A stretch of 64,000 bases of DNA from Methanosarcina acetivorans C2A. GTDB lineage: Archaea; Halobacteriota; Methanosarcinia; Methanosarcinales; Methanosarcinaceae. Below the pieces are notes generated by a model, which did no database searches, was not told the DNA's origin, and was given only the letters and a program-made list of their open reading frames with translations. Below, one piece after another: positions 41,111 through 49,411 of the stretch (position 1 is the stretch's first letter; each line of letters starts with the position of its first letter). The position numbers were made by a program, and so were the translations under genes. The stretch covers positions 1,426,001 to 1,490,000 of the forward strand of contig NC_003552.1 in assembly GCF_000007345.1 (NCBI RefSeq). Direction: 5' to 3'.

Positions 41111-42138
41111 GACCATCCCTCGTAGCCTTTTTGGAGTAGATACACAAAAAAAGGTGCTCCTATAATGGCTGTTAATATTCCCAGAGGAATTTCGATAGAT
41201 GTGGCTGTTCTGCACACATCATCCACCAGCAGGAGAAAAGCAGCTCCCAGTGAAATACTTGCAGGCAAAAGCTTCCTGTGGTCCGGACCTACAATCATCC
41301 GGGCCGCGTGAGGTATTACAAGGCCCACCCAGCCAATGATTCCACTAATACTTACGGCAGCAGCTGTTAGGAGTGTGCAACAAAAAATTATCAACAGTCT
41401 CATTTTTTCCGTGTTTATACCAAGTGAACGTGCCTCATCGTCACTCATTGAAAGGACATTAATTCTCCATCCGATAAGCAGTAATGCTGTAAACCCAACT
41501 AAAACAGGTCCTGCTATCATCAATATACTGCTGCTTTCAACCGCAGAGAGACTGCCCATAAGCCAGTATACTATTTCAGGGAGTTTGCTGTCCGGATCTG
41601 CAAGATATTTGATGCATGAAATGAGAGCGGAAAAGAGTGCTGCAATAGCTATCCCCCCCAGCACCATCATTAAAACGGTATTGCCCTTAAATCTTTTACT
41701 CAGAAAGTAAGTGAGGAAAACCGCAAGGAGGCCGAATAAAAAAGCTGTAGTCTGAATCATCACCATGGAAAAACTGAATAAAATAGCTATTGCGGCCCCA
41801 AAACCCGCGCCTGAAGAAACTCCCAGGATATCCGGGGATACCAGCGGATTCTGGAAAGTCCCCTGAAAAGAAGCCCCTGAAATTGATAACGCTGCACCCA
41901 CGATCATCGCAGCTATTATGCGAGGCAAACGTATGTCCCAGACTACTGTATAAATAGTGGGGTCCAAATTTGTTTCCATAGGCACAAAAACCGATACAAT
42001 GGCCAGTATTACGTCCAGGGGAGACACTGGATATCGGCCAATCATAAAAGACCCGAAAAATAAAATGACCGGGAGTGCTATCAGCACAGTTGTTGAAGAG
42101 ATATTTCGGATGGTTTCCCTGTTTATTCGCCTGTTCAT
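41107..42138 (-). CDS. FecCD-type ABC transporter permease
   Basis: A polytopic membrane protein with the FecCD signatures LPRIIAAMIVGAALSISGAS, NPLVSPDILGVSSGAGFGA, GWVGLVIPHAARM and EIPLGILTAIIGAPFFVYLL. The frame is open to 42195, but the element B palindrome occupies 42172-42193, so ATG 42138 (MNRRINRETIRN) is the likely start. It is the first gene of the minus-strand train that runs through binding proteins and nifV to 30810. Substrate is unknown. Confidence 0.9.
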   Translation of the reverse strand: MNRRINRETIRNISSTTVLIALPVILFFGSFMIGRYPVSPLDVILAIVSVFVPMETNLDPTIYTVVWDIRLPRIIAAMIVGAALSISGASFQGTFQNPLVSPDILGVSSGAGFGAAIAILFSFSMVMIQTTAFLFGLLAVFLTYFLSKRFKGNTVLMMVLGGIAIAALFSALISCIKYLADPDSKLPEIVYWLMGSLSAVESSSILMIAGPVLVGFTALLLIGWRINVLSMSDDEARSLGINTEKMRLLIIFCCTLLTAAAVSISGIIGWVGLVIPHAARMIVGPDHRKLLPASISLGAAFLLLVDDVCRTATSIEIPLGILTAIIGAPFFVYLLQKGYEGWS

Positions 42139-42171
42139 TGTTCTTTCCACACCGGATCTATGTACATATCC

Positions 42172-42193
42172 ATTATGTTTATTTGAACATAAC
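42172..42193. promoter_or_regulatory. Element B palindrome (42-kb metal operon)
   Basis: ATTATGTTT-N4-GAACATAAC, one or two mismatches in the arms. It lies 34 bases before the permease start and 20 bases downstream of a degraded element A. Confidence 0.6.
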
Positions 42194-42213
42194 AACTATT
42201 ATATAATGAAATA

Positions 42214-42236
42214 CAGAAAGGAGTTACCTACTTTAT
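42214..42236 (-). promoter_or_regulatory. Degenerate element A (42-kb metal operon)
   Basis: The central GGT-A-ACT on the minus strand and parts of both arms are kept (ATAAAGTA before, CCTTTCTG after), with a TATA-like CTATTTATG just upstream at about 42240-42248. This suggests weaker or different binding. Confidence 0.45.
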
Positions 42237-42503
42237 AGCATAAATAGATATCTATTTAATAAAATACTAATTGTATAAATGTTTTCTCAAAGAAACAATA
42301 ACAGAAGATCTAATAACGGAAAAATCATTTTGTGAGTATAAAACTGAGATCCTGGTTAGCTAAAAAGGAGCATTTGTGAAATCGTGATTGGATATAGATA
42401 TGTTGAACATGACATAACGTTTTGTTTAGAAATAGAAAGATTATAGTTTGGGGCTCCAAATAAAAAATCCTCTGTAAAATGAATATTTATTTATATGATA
42501 AAT

Positions 42504-42526
42504 AGGAAATAGGTTACTGTATTCCT
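42504..42526 (+). promoter_or_regulatory. Element A operator upstream of the nifH relic
   Basis: AGGAAA-TA-GGT-T-ACT-GT-ATTCCT with TTTATATG about 10 bases upstream. It is well preserved although the gene it served has decayed. No element B follows. Confidence 0.6.
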
Positions 42527-42590
42527 ATATATAAAAATTGGCTACGATGGAATAAACCTATTCCTTATACAAATATAGTGGAGGTAAATA

Positions 42591-42755
42591 AGAAAAATGT
42601 CTTTTCATGGAAAAAGTGGTATCGAAAAGTCATTGCCCAGCAAAATACTAAGGATACTATCATTATCAGGTTAAATGAGTTCGTATTCATGGTTGTGATA
42701 TTTAAATAGTGGAGATTGAAGTGCATCATTTGCAACAGTCTCAAAGTCGATATTT
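42591..42755 (+). pseudogene. nifH relic with internal deletion
   Basis: The sequence follows the anfH/vnfH start: AGAAAAATGTCTTTTCATGG, then AAAAAGTGGTATCGAAAAGTC against AAAGGTGGTATTGGAAAATCC (the P-loop codons), then TGTGATATTTA against TGTGATCCCA. It then jumps to a piece of the middle of the gene (GAGATTGAAGTGCATCATTT, GCAACAGTCTCAAAGTCGATA against AACAGCCGTAAGGTCGATA). About 400 bases are deleted in between and frames are broken. It is preceded by a leader with GTGGAGG and by element A, so a third nitrogenase reductase gene once stood here. Confidence 0.75.
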
Positions 42756-42787
42756 TGATTCAGTTGCATGATTAAGGAGGTTAGAAC

Positions 42788-42916
42788 TTGGGTGCTGAAT
42801 GTGAAACAAGATTCCAGAATCTACACGATGAAATCGAGAAAATAAATACAGAGATTAAAGAGCTAAAGAACGAGATTAGAAAGAATAAAATAAACAACTC
42901 GCCTGCGAATATATGA
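42788..42916 (+). CDS. 42-residue coiled-coil small ORF
   Basis: TTG 42788 has AAGGAGG 7 bases ahead. The peptide contains a charged heptad-like helix (LHDEIEKINTEIKELKNEIR). It directly follows the nifH relic. It may be a small functional protein under the surviving element A promoter, or the start of a decayed gene. The bases from 42917 to 43351 hold only broken frames. Confidence 0.4.
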   Translation: MGAECETRFQNLHDEIEKINTEIKELKNEIRKNKINNSPANI

Positions 42917-43351
42917 AAAGACAGGAGACAAGTTCAAAAGCAAACTAAGAAATCACAGAAAAAGATTTCACGAATGTAATAAGAAAAGTATTATATTTCA
43001 GACTGGAATGACAAGTAAATCCGGGCTCTTCGGTATTTCGAGAGGTAATTTGATCTGTTTCCTGGAAAAGTATAACATATAAACTGAAAATACTATTGAA
43101 AACCAACCCGTGTATCATATTTTTCTGATTGGTCCGCCAAATTATATCTTCAGTATTATTTATATTCTCTACAAAAACGAGGAGAGTCCGGAAGGTAAAA
43201 TACACTGGCAAAATAATTCCAGTACAGAGCTTAAGTAAATATTAGCTCGTTACTGCCATTTGAGCTTGAAAAAACAATTATGCAATGGTGAGCTGTCAGT
43301 ACACTGCCATAATCAATATCCCATCTACAATAAAATATTCTATTTGTTGGG

Positions 43352-44485
43352 TCAGAAATTACGGAATGCTACTACTTTATTCATTTCCAGTCTGACCAGG
43401 CAGAAACCGCCTGCATGCAGCTCCAGGGAATCAACAAATTGTGCAGGTACTTCTGCAATCAGAGTTTTGTTATACCTTACAAGTTTAAGGGTAATTCTTT
43501 TTTTAGGCCCTTTATTTATGATATTGTTCACATGTGCAGAATAAATATTTTCATCCTGATCTTCAGAGCCGGAAACCGGCAAAAGAGTTATGTTTTCCGG
43601 GTAGATCCCCCAGGTAACTTTATCCCCTGCTTTGAAGTTCGGAGATTCTATTTTTATTCTCATGTCTCCACTTCTTAATACTGTACTTTTTGACTCTTTA
43701 TCGTACTCTTCAACATAGGCATCGTCAAAAATATTTGATATCCCAATAAGTTCTGACACCTGAAGGTTTGCAGGCTGATAAAAGATTTCTTCCGGAGTCC
43801 CGAACTGCTGGATCTTTCCTCCATGTAAGATGAGAATCCTGTCAGCCAGCAGGAAAGCTTCCTCAAGGTTGTGTGTGATGAATAACAGAGGTATCTCAAT
43901 CTTTTTTTGCAAATTTTTTATTTTATCGGCAAGTTCGGTCCTTATTTCCATATCCAGTGCGGAAAACGGTTCATCCAGAAGTAAAATCCCCGGTTTGGGG
44001 GCAAGGGCTCTTGCCAGGGCGACTCTCTGTTTCTGTCCACCTGATATCTGTGAAGGGTAGCGGGTTTCCAGCTCCTCAATATGGAGCAGGTTCAGCATTT
44101 CCATGACCCTTACTTCCCTGTCCTCTTTTTCCCATTTTTTGAGGCCGCATTCTATGTTTTTTCTCACGTTCATGTGGGGAAAGAGGGTATAGTTCTGAAA
44201 AACATAGCCAAGATTACGTTTCTGGATTGGCAGGTTAATTTTTTTGTCTTTGTCGTAGTATATTTTACTCCCTACAGTTATCTTTCCGTTATCCGGCTGT
44301 GTGATTCCCGAAATGCATTTAAACAACGTGGTCTTTCCGGACCCTGAAGGCCCGAAAAGCACCACAAGTTCGTTATCCATTTCAAAGCTGACATCTAACG
44401 TAAAAGCTTTTCCAGTGCTTCTTTTCCTATTGATTTCAGCTTCAGTATAATGTTTTTTAATATCAACTTTAACGCCCAATCTCAT
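43352..44485 (-). CDS. modC: Molybdate/tungstate ABC transporter ATPase
   Basis: The ATPase of a ModABC importer. Motifs are GPSGSGKTTLFKCISG (Walker A), QISGGQKQRVALARALAP (signature), ILLLDEPFSALD (Walker B) and FITHNLEEA. The C-terminal 120 residues hold a TOBE-like domain (VTWGIYPENITLLPV, KRITLKLVRYNKTLIAEVP) that can bind oxyanions. Its ATG overlaps the modB stop codon by 4 bases. The N terminus has about 25 residues more than usual before the first strand. Confidence 0.88.
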   Translation of the reverse strand: MRLGVKVDIKKHYTEAEINRKRSTGKAFTLDVSFEMDNELVVLFGPSGSGKTTLFKCISGITQPDNGKITVGSKIYYDKDKKINLPIQKRNLGYVFQNYTLFPHMNVRKNIECGLKKWEKEDREVRVMEMLNLLHIEELETRYPSQISGGQKQRVALARALAPKPGILLLDEPFSALDMEIRTELADKIKNLQKKIEIPLLFITHNLEEAFLLADRILILHGGKIQQFGTPEEIFYQPANLQVSELIGISNIFDDAYVEEYDKESKSTVLRSGDMRIKIESPNFKAGDKVTWGIYPENITLLPVSGSEDQDENIYSAHVNNIINKGPKKRITLKLVRYNKTLIAEVPAQFVDSLELHAGGFCLVRLEMNKVVAFRNF

Positions 44486-45159
44486 ACCTCTAATTTTCCT
44501 GCGAATCTTCCGGTCAATGCAATGGTCAGCAGGGACATAAAGACCAGGATTAAGACCAGCACCTGGGCAAGTTCGTTATTTCCCGCCTGAAAGGCGCTAT
44601 ATATCGAGATCGACATTGTGTTCGTTTTTCCCGGGATATTTCCTGCCAGCATAAGAGTTGCTCCGAATTCTCCCATAGCCCTGGCAAAACTGAGTATCAG
44701 CCCTGCCAGTATTCCTTTTTTTGCAATTGGTAGGGTTATTTGCAGAGCGGTCTCAAGTTCACTTTTTCCAAGGATATAGGCAGCATATTCTATTTCCCTA
44801 TCCACTGCTTCAATGGCTGCTTTTGCGGTATATACCATCAGGGGAAGGGAAACCGTATATGCCGCAATAACTGCTGCCTGCCAGGTGAACATGATCCCTG
44901 TCCCCAGAAAATTGAGAATCATCTGCCCTAAAAATCCATTTCTTCCCACCAGGACAACAAGAAGGTAACCAATTACGGTAGGGGGAAGGACAAGGGGAAG
45001 AGTTAGTAGTAGTTCCGCAAGTCCTTTCCCCCTGAAATCCCGCCTTGCAAACACATAAGCTATGGCTACGCCACTGGATAGTACGAAAAAAGACGATATA
45101 GCTGCTATCCAGAGCGTGAGTGATAAAGGAAACCAGATATTGTCCAGCATAGGTATCAT
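44482..45159 (-). CDS. modB: Molybdate ABC transporter permease
   Basis: A 225-residue inner-membrane protein of the ModB type with several hydrophobic helices. The EAA-loop motif is SFARAMGEFGATLMLAGNIP, and LPLVLPPTVIGYLLVVLVGR is the other conserved family block. It is coupled to modC by overlap. The gap of 128 bases before it, on the side of modA, holds a tandem repeat. Confidence 0.92.
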   Translation of the reverse strand: MIPMLDNIWFPLSLTLWIAAISSFFVLSSGVAIAYVFARRDFRGKGLAELLLTLPLVLPPTVIGYLLVVLVGRNGFLGQMILNFLGTGIMFTWQAAVIAAYTVSLPLMVYTAKAAIEAVDREIEYAAYILGKSELETALQITLPIAKKGILAGLILSFARAMGEFGATLMLAGNIPGKTNTMSISIYSAFQAGNNELAQVLVLILVFMSLLTIALTGRFAGKLEV

Positions 45160-45174
45160 TTCTTACGTTTTGGT

Positions 45175-45287
45175 CTTACGTTTTCTAGTTTCTGTTTTTA
45201 GCTTCTGCTTTAGCTTCTGCTTTTAGCTTATGCCTTTAGCTTCTGTTTTTAGCTTCTGTTTTTAGCTTCTGTTTCTAGCTTACGTTT
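45175..45287 (-). repeat. Tandem repeat of about 12 bp between modA and modB
   Basis: The unit CAGAAGCTAAAA (minus strand) or TTTTAGCTTCTG (plus strand) occurs about eight times with small changes. It fills almost the whole spacer between the modA stop and the modB start. It may be a slippage-prone spacer that lowers read-through or stabilises the upstream modA transcript. Confidence 0.75.
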
Positions 45288-46118
45288 TCATTCTGATTCG
45301 GGAGTGAACCCGTATTCCTCAAGTATTTCCTGGCCTTCCTGTCCTGTTACGAAATCGATGAATTCCTGTGCTTCTTCTTTGTTTTCAGACGCCGAAACCA
45401 CAGCTATGGGGTAGCTAATAGGGGTAGTTACAGGCACTGTTGCAACGATTTCGATGGTTTCGGGCTCTGCGGTCTTTGCGTCGGTCATGTACACAAAACC
45501 TGCATCAACCTCTCCTCTTTCAACATATACAAGGACCTGTTTTACATCTTCGGCAAGTACTGTCTTTCCTTCCAGCTGGTCCCAGATGCCTGCTTCGGTC
45601 AGAGACTGGGTTGTATATTTGCCTACAGGAGCTGTTTCGGGATTTCCGATTGCGATCCTCTCAACTTCGAGGGAGGTCAGGTCTTCTATTCCGCTTATGT
45701 TGAGGGTACTGCTTGATGGAACTATGAGCACGAGGGAGTTCTGGGCGAAGTCTTCCCTTGAGCTGTTCTCAATTAACCCCTCTCCGGCAAGTATGTCCAT
45801 GTGGCTCTGGGAAGCCGAAGCAAAAACATCAACCGGAGCTCCTCCCTCTATTTGCGTACGCAGGCTTCCGGACCCTGCAAAGTTGAAATTAACGTCTACG
45901 CCAGGGTTTTCGGTTTCAAACTGGGATTCCATATCCGTAAAGACTTCGGTTAGGCTGGCAGCTGCAGAAACTAAAATAGTTTCGGACTCCTGCCCGGGTA
46001 CCGCTGTTTCTGCTGTGGGGGTGCCCGTTTCGTTTACAGCTTCGCTTCCGTTTTCAGCACATCCTATTGCAAGGAATACACCTAATAACACTAACAGAAC
46101 GATCAGTTCTTTCCTCAT
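45288..46118 (-). CDS. modA: Molybdate/tungstate-binding lipoprotein
   Basis: A binding protein of the ModA family, 276 residues, with a lipoprotein signal (MRKELIVLLVLLGVFLAIGC). The mature part starts ILVSAAASLTEVFTDMESQF, the typical ModA opening with Ser ligands, followed by FNFAGSGSLRTQIEGGAPVD, FVYMTDAKTA and a C-terminal helix. It is the first gene of modABC. The 485 bases before it hold AT-rich sequence but no element A or B, so it is probably not in that regulon. Confidence 0.92.
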   Translation of the reverse strand: MRKELIVLLVLLGVFLAIGCAENGSEAVNETGTPTAETAVPGQESETILVSAAASLTEVFTDMESQFETENPGVDVNFNFAGSGSLRTQIEGGAPVDVFASASQSHMDILAGEGLIENSSREDFAQNSLVLIVPSSSTLNISGIEDLTSLEVERIAIGNPETAPVGKYTTQSLTEAGIWDQLEGKTVLAEDVKQVLVYVERGEVDAGFVYMTDAKTAEPETIEIVATVPVTTPISYPIAVVSASENKEEAQEFIDFVTGQEGQEILEEYGFTPESE

Positions 46119-46604
46119 GATTTCGCCTACTAAAAATATTTTTTTATAATTACGTACTTACTCAATTGAACTAAGGATCGAAAGCAATGGACCTCTGAAA
46201 GTACGAATAACTTTTTGTTTTCATCTATTTTTATTTTTCCATATAAATAAATTTCAAAAAAAAGCTTCAATCATCTAAGTCCGTATAAGGTATGGACCCT
46301 GAAGAGAGTAATTACTTTCTTAAAAGCTTATTAATTAATAATGATGTTTAAGAGCAAATTTTTCCGTGGAACGTTCTACATTATCGAGTTGAGTATCCAA
46401 ATATGGTGAAGTAAGTAAAACTACTGCTCAAGAATAATAAGACCAGATAAGGATCCACATTCCGCAGATGTACACATATGTATGATTTATCTGCTTTTTT
46501 AAACTAATCCGATTAATACAAGGTGACTCTTGTGCATTTCTACGGAAAGCGGAATAAGGTTTTGCCTATTTATTCTCCGTTAAGGATAAAAGGAAATAAA
46601 GCTT
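46119..46604. other. Gene-free region between modA and mop
   Basis: I see no gene, tRNA or repeat in this AT-rich stretch. The modA promoter should lie at its left end. Confidence 0.5.
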
Positions 46605-46814
46605 TCAGTCTGTTGCTATCATCACACTTGAGGCCTTGAATGCTGCGTATACTTCGCTTCCTTCCTTCAACTTCATATTTTCAGCTGAGGTCTTCGTAAT
46701 GATGGAAGTGACTTCTGTTCCACTTGGCAATTCTACTACAATTTCCGCATTGACCATCCCGATGACGATACTTTTTACCTTCCCCTTAAAGACATTGCGT
46801 GCGCTCAGTTTCAT
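46605..46814 (-). CDS. mop: Molybdopterin/molybdate-binding Mop protein 1
   Basis: A 69-residue single Mop (TOBE) domain: KLSARNVFKGKVKSIVIGMV, then VELPSGTEVTSIITKTSAE and VYAAFKASSVMIATD. Molbindins of this size form hexamers that store molybdate or tungstate in the cytoplasm. A GGAGG-type site precedes the ATG. A near-identical second gene lies 290 bases upstream. Confidence 0.88.
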   Translation of the reverse strand: MKLSARNVFKGKVKSIVIGMVNAEIVVELPSGTEVTSIITKTSAENMKLKEGSEVYAAFKASSVMIATD

Positions 46815-47104
46815 ATTTTTCTCCTCCTTACAGGCAATTAATTATCCACCAATAGGTAATCAATTCCCTATTTTTACTGGTCTTGGATTATATTTGAACC
46901 TATCTATAAATTCGATTTAAGGTCTTTCTAAAAACTTTGTATTGAGCTAAGATTCTACATTTTGTAGCTGTACACAGGTATATAATTCATCCGCTTTTTT
47001 TTAAGGTACTGTTGATAAATCAAGCAGGCTTTAAGGCACTTCTCTGGAATGCGGAATTAGTATTTCTGGCCACATCTCTCATTAGTGACGATAGATCAAA
47101 GCTT

Positions 47105-47314
47105 TTAATCTGTGCCTATCATCACATTTGAGGCCTTGAGTGCTGCGCATACTTCGCTTCCTACTTTCAAATTCATACTCTCAGCTGATGTTTTTGTGAT
47201 GATGGAAGTGATTTCCGTTCCCTCTGGCAATTCGATTACAATTTCAGTATTAACCATTCCGGTGACAATGCTTTTAACCTTGCCTTTCAAAACGTTACGT
47301 GCACTCAGTTTCAT
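47105..47314 (-). CDS. mop: Molybdate-binding Mop protein 2
   Basis: A 69-residue paralogue of the previous gene (MKLSARNVLKGKVKSIVTGM, then VCAALKASNVMIGTD). The frame is open to 47359, but ATG 47314 has GGAGG 7 bases ahead and gives the family size. It has Cys at VCAALK where the other copy has Tyr. The two genes look like a tandem duplication. Confidence 0.88.
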   Translation of the reverse strand: MKLSARNVLKGKVKSIVTGMVNTEIVIELPEGTEITSIITKTSAESMNLKVGSEVCAALKASNVMIGTD

Positions 47315-47605
47315 TTTTAATCCTCCATTCAATACGGAAGGCGATTTCCGCCATCTCACATATAAAGTTTCTTTTATATATAATTTGCGAACTTTAGATC
47401 AGCTTCTGTCCTCATGATTTATATCCGGGAATGAGGTAGATTTTCTACTCAAATACGTTAAGAGTCGATATGTTTATATCTAATCGTAAATTTACTTCCG
47501 AATGTAAATTCTTTATGCTGTTTATATATAACTTGAGATAAAACAGTTTACTGATGACGAACCTGGATATGGGAATCGTTAACTGGTAAATGACAGCAAA
47601 GAAAC

Positions 47606-47824
47606 TTGAACACGGTTTTTTTCTATTGGGACCCGGAAAGCCCTGGGCTTTCTTTGATTCCCCCACCCGTCTTCCTGACTGCAGGGAACAGGCGTATTCC
47701 TATACCTGTTGACATTGGAGTACTAGTTCATAAAAATGAAACAGTGCTGTGCAATTGCTGTGCTCTGTTCTTTCAGCATGAAAATGAACTGCTGTACAGC
47801 TCACGGAACAATGTTGAGAGGTAA
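47606..47824 (+). CDS. Short ORF before the fmdB paralogue, doubtful
   Basis: This 72-residue frame starts at TTG and has a CNCC pair (ETVLCNCCALFFQHENELLY). It ends 5 bases before the next small ORF. No family is recognised and no clear ribosome-binding site is seen. It may be a remnant. The 47315-47605 stretch shows no gene. Confidence 0.25.
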   Translation: MNTVFFYWDPESPGLSLIPPPVFLTAGNRRIPIPVDIGVLVHKNETVLCNCCALFFQHENELLYSSRNNVER

Positions 47825-47829
47825 GCAAA

Positions 47830-47913
47830 ATGCAAGATGATAAGCTATTATCCGATTTTCCTGGAATGAGCTCTGAATCGACGGCTTTGGATATTAATGT
47901 CGGAGGCTGGTGA
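47830..47913 (+). CDS. 27-residue small ORF overlapping the fmdB paralogue's start region
   Basis: ATG 47830 has AGAGGT 8 bases ahead. The peptide starts MQDDKLLSDFPGMSSES and ends in a GGW, and its stop lies 2 bases before ATG 47916. It could couple translation to the next gene. No homologue is recognised. Confidence 0.35.
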   Translation: MQDDKLLSDFPGMSSESTALDINVGGW

Positions 47914-47915
47914 TT

Positions 47916-49241
47916 ATGTTTTTCAAAAACATAATTTGTCCTGCCTGTGGGGCTGCCTGCGACGATATTCAGGTTGAATTCAAGAACGGAGCAATTGAAG
48001 CCAAAAATATATGCAAAGTTGGGAATGCCAGGTTCAAGGCGCTTACCAGTTCCCGGAGACTCAAACAGCCCCTTATAAAGTTTGAGGGAAAATTAAAGTC
48101 TGTTTCCTGGGACGAAGCCCTCGAAAAAGCTGCTGATATCCTTGTTTCGGCAAAACGTCCTCTGCTTTTTATGGGAAGTGATATTTCCTGTGAAACGCAT
48201 GAAATCGGGCTTCGAATCGGAGAATATCTGGGTGCGGTTGTGGATTCCAATACTACTCTGGGGAACGGGCCAGCAGCCATGGGCCTTCAGGAGTCAGGGA
48301 AAACAGCTGCAACAGAAGGACAAAAGAAAAACAGAGGCGACCTTGTAGTCTACTGGGGAACCAATCCTCTCGAATCCATGCCCAGGCAGATGTCCAGGTA
48401 CGGAGTTTTCCCGAGAGGTTACTGGACCGGACGCGGGCGTTTTGACCGGACAGTTATAACGGTGGATCCAAGAAAAACTCTCACTTCCGAGGCTTCCGAC
48501 CTGCACGTGCAGCTCAAACCTAACTCCGATTACGAACTGATAAGTGGCCTGCTGACCCTGCTCCACGGAAAAACTCCTCATCCCTCAATAGAAGAAGTCA
48601 CAGGAATTCCCATCTTCTTGATGGAACGGATGCTCTATATGATGAAAAACTGTAACTTCGGTTCAATCTCAGTAGGAGTTGGGCTTTCTTCTTCAATCGG
48701 GAAGCACAGAAACGTCGAAATTGCCATGAACCTCGTAAAGGAACTGAACAATTATACCAAGTTTACCCTTGGAGTTCTCCGCAGTCACTGCAATGCTGCA
48801 GGCTTTAACCAGATCGCATCCGGCATGTACGGCTATCCCTTCGGGCTTGACTTCATGAAGGGGTATCCCCGTTACAACCCCGGGGAGTTCACCACTGCGG
48901 ATTTGTTGCGGGAAAGGGATGTGGACGCTGTCTTTGTGATAGGCACCGATCTTTTAAACGAGGTCCCTGCGGATTGTGCAGCTTACCTTTCAGAAATTCC
49001 CCTGATCTGCCTGGACATTGTTCCATGTCCTACCATAATTGTCTCGGATGTCGTGCTTCCGGCTGTTATTGATGCAATGGAATGCGATGGAACCTTCTAC
49101 AGGCTCGATGACGTGGCTGTTCACTTCGAGCCCTTCATGGATTCTTCCTTTGAGTTCACAAAGAGTAATGAAGACACCTTAAAGCAGCTTTTTGTGAAGA
49201 TCAAAGAAAAATGTAACTATAAGCCTGTCAAAATCAGTTAA
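47916..49241 (+). CDS. Formylmethanofuran dehydrogenase subunit B paralogue lacking the metal-ligand Cys
   Basis: FmdB/FwdB is the Mo/W-pterin subunit that reduces CO2 to formylmethanofuran. The N-terminal cluster motif CPACGAACDD (Cys 8, 11, 15) and Cys33 are kept, as are KNRGDLVVYWGTNPLESMPR and TVITVDPRKTLTSEASDLHV. But where FwdB has the metal-binding Cys (or Sec) in a PxCTLGExKNR context, this protein reads SGKTAATEGQKKNRGD, with no Cys. The 441 residues are normal in length. GGAGG stands 9 bases before ATG 47916; GTG 47910 is also in frame. It stands alone, without subunits A, C or D, next to Mop genes. Confidence 0.8.
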   Translation: MFFKNIICPACGAACDDIQVEFKNGAIEAKNICKVGNARFKALTSSRRLKQPLIKFEGKLKSVSWDEALEKAADILVSAKRPLLFMGSDISCETHEIGLRIGEYLGAVVDSNTTLGNGPAAMGLQESGKTAATEGQKKNRGDLVVYWGTNPLESMPRQMSRYGVFPRGYWTGRGRFDRTVITVDPRKTLTSEASDLHVQLKPNSDYELISGLLTLLHGKTPHPSIEEVTGIPIFLMERMLYMMKNCNFGSISVGVGLSSSIGKHRNVEIAMNLVKELNNYTKFTLGVLRSHCNAAGFNQIASGMYGYPFGLDFMKGYPRYNPGEFTTADLLRERDVDAVFVIGTDLLNEVPADCAAYLSEIPLICLDIVPCPTIIVSDVVLPAVIDAMECDGTFYRLDDVAVHFEPFMDSSFEFTKSNEDTLKQLFVKIKEKCNYKPVKIS

Positions 49242-49411
49242 TGGATATCAAAAAGTCATTTTTGCAGTGGAACGCAGATATAAGTCCGGACTTCGGTTTG
49301 ATTGGGAAAATCTCAAATTAAGTGAGCCTTTGCCAATTTCACTATTAATGCTTTAAAATCAAATTAAAAGCACTAAACTTCCTTTTTTTTAAAAAAATTG
49401 CTTTTACTTGC

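Noticed and set aside
42945-43211. 88-codon minus-strand frame after the nifH relic
   Set aside because: The other strand shows broken protein-like pieces, so it is likely the shadow of a decayed gene. No start signal.
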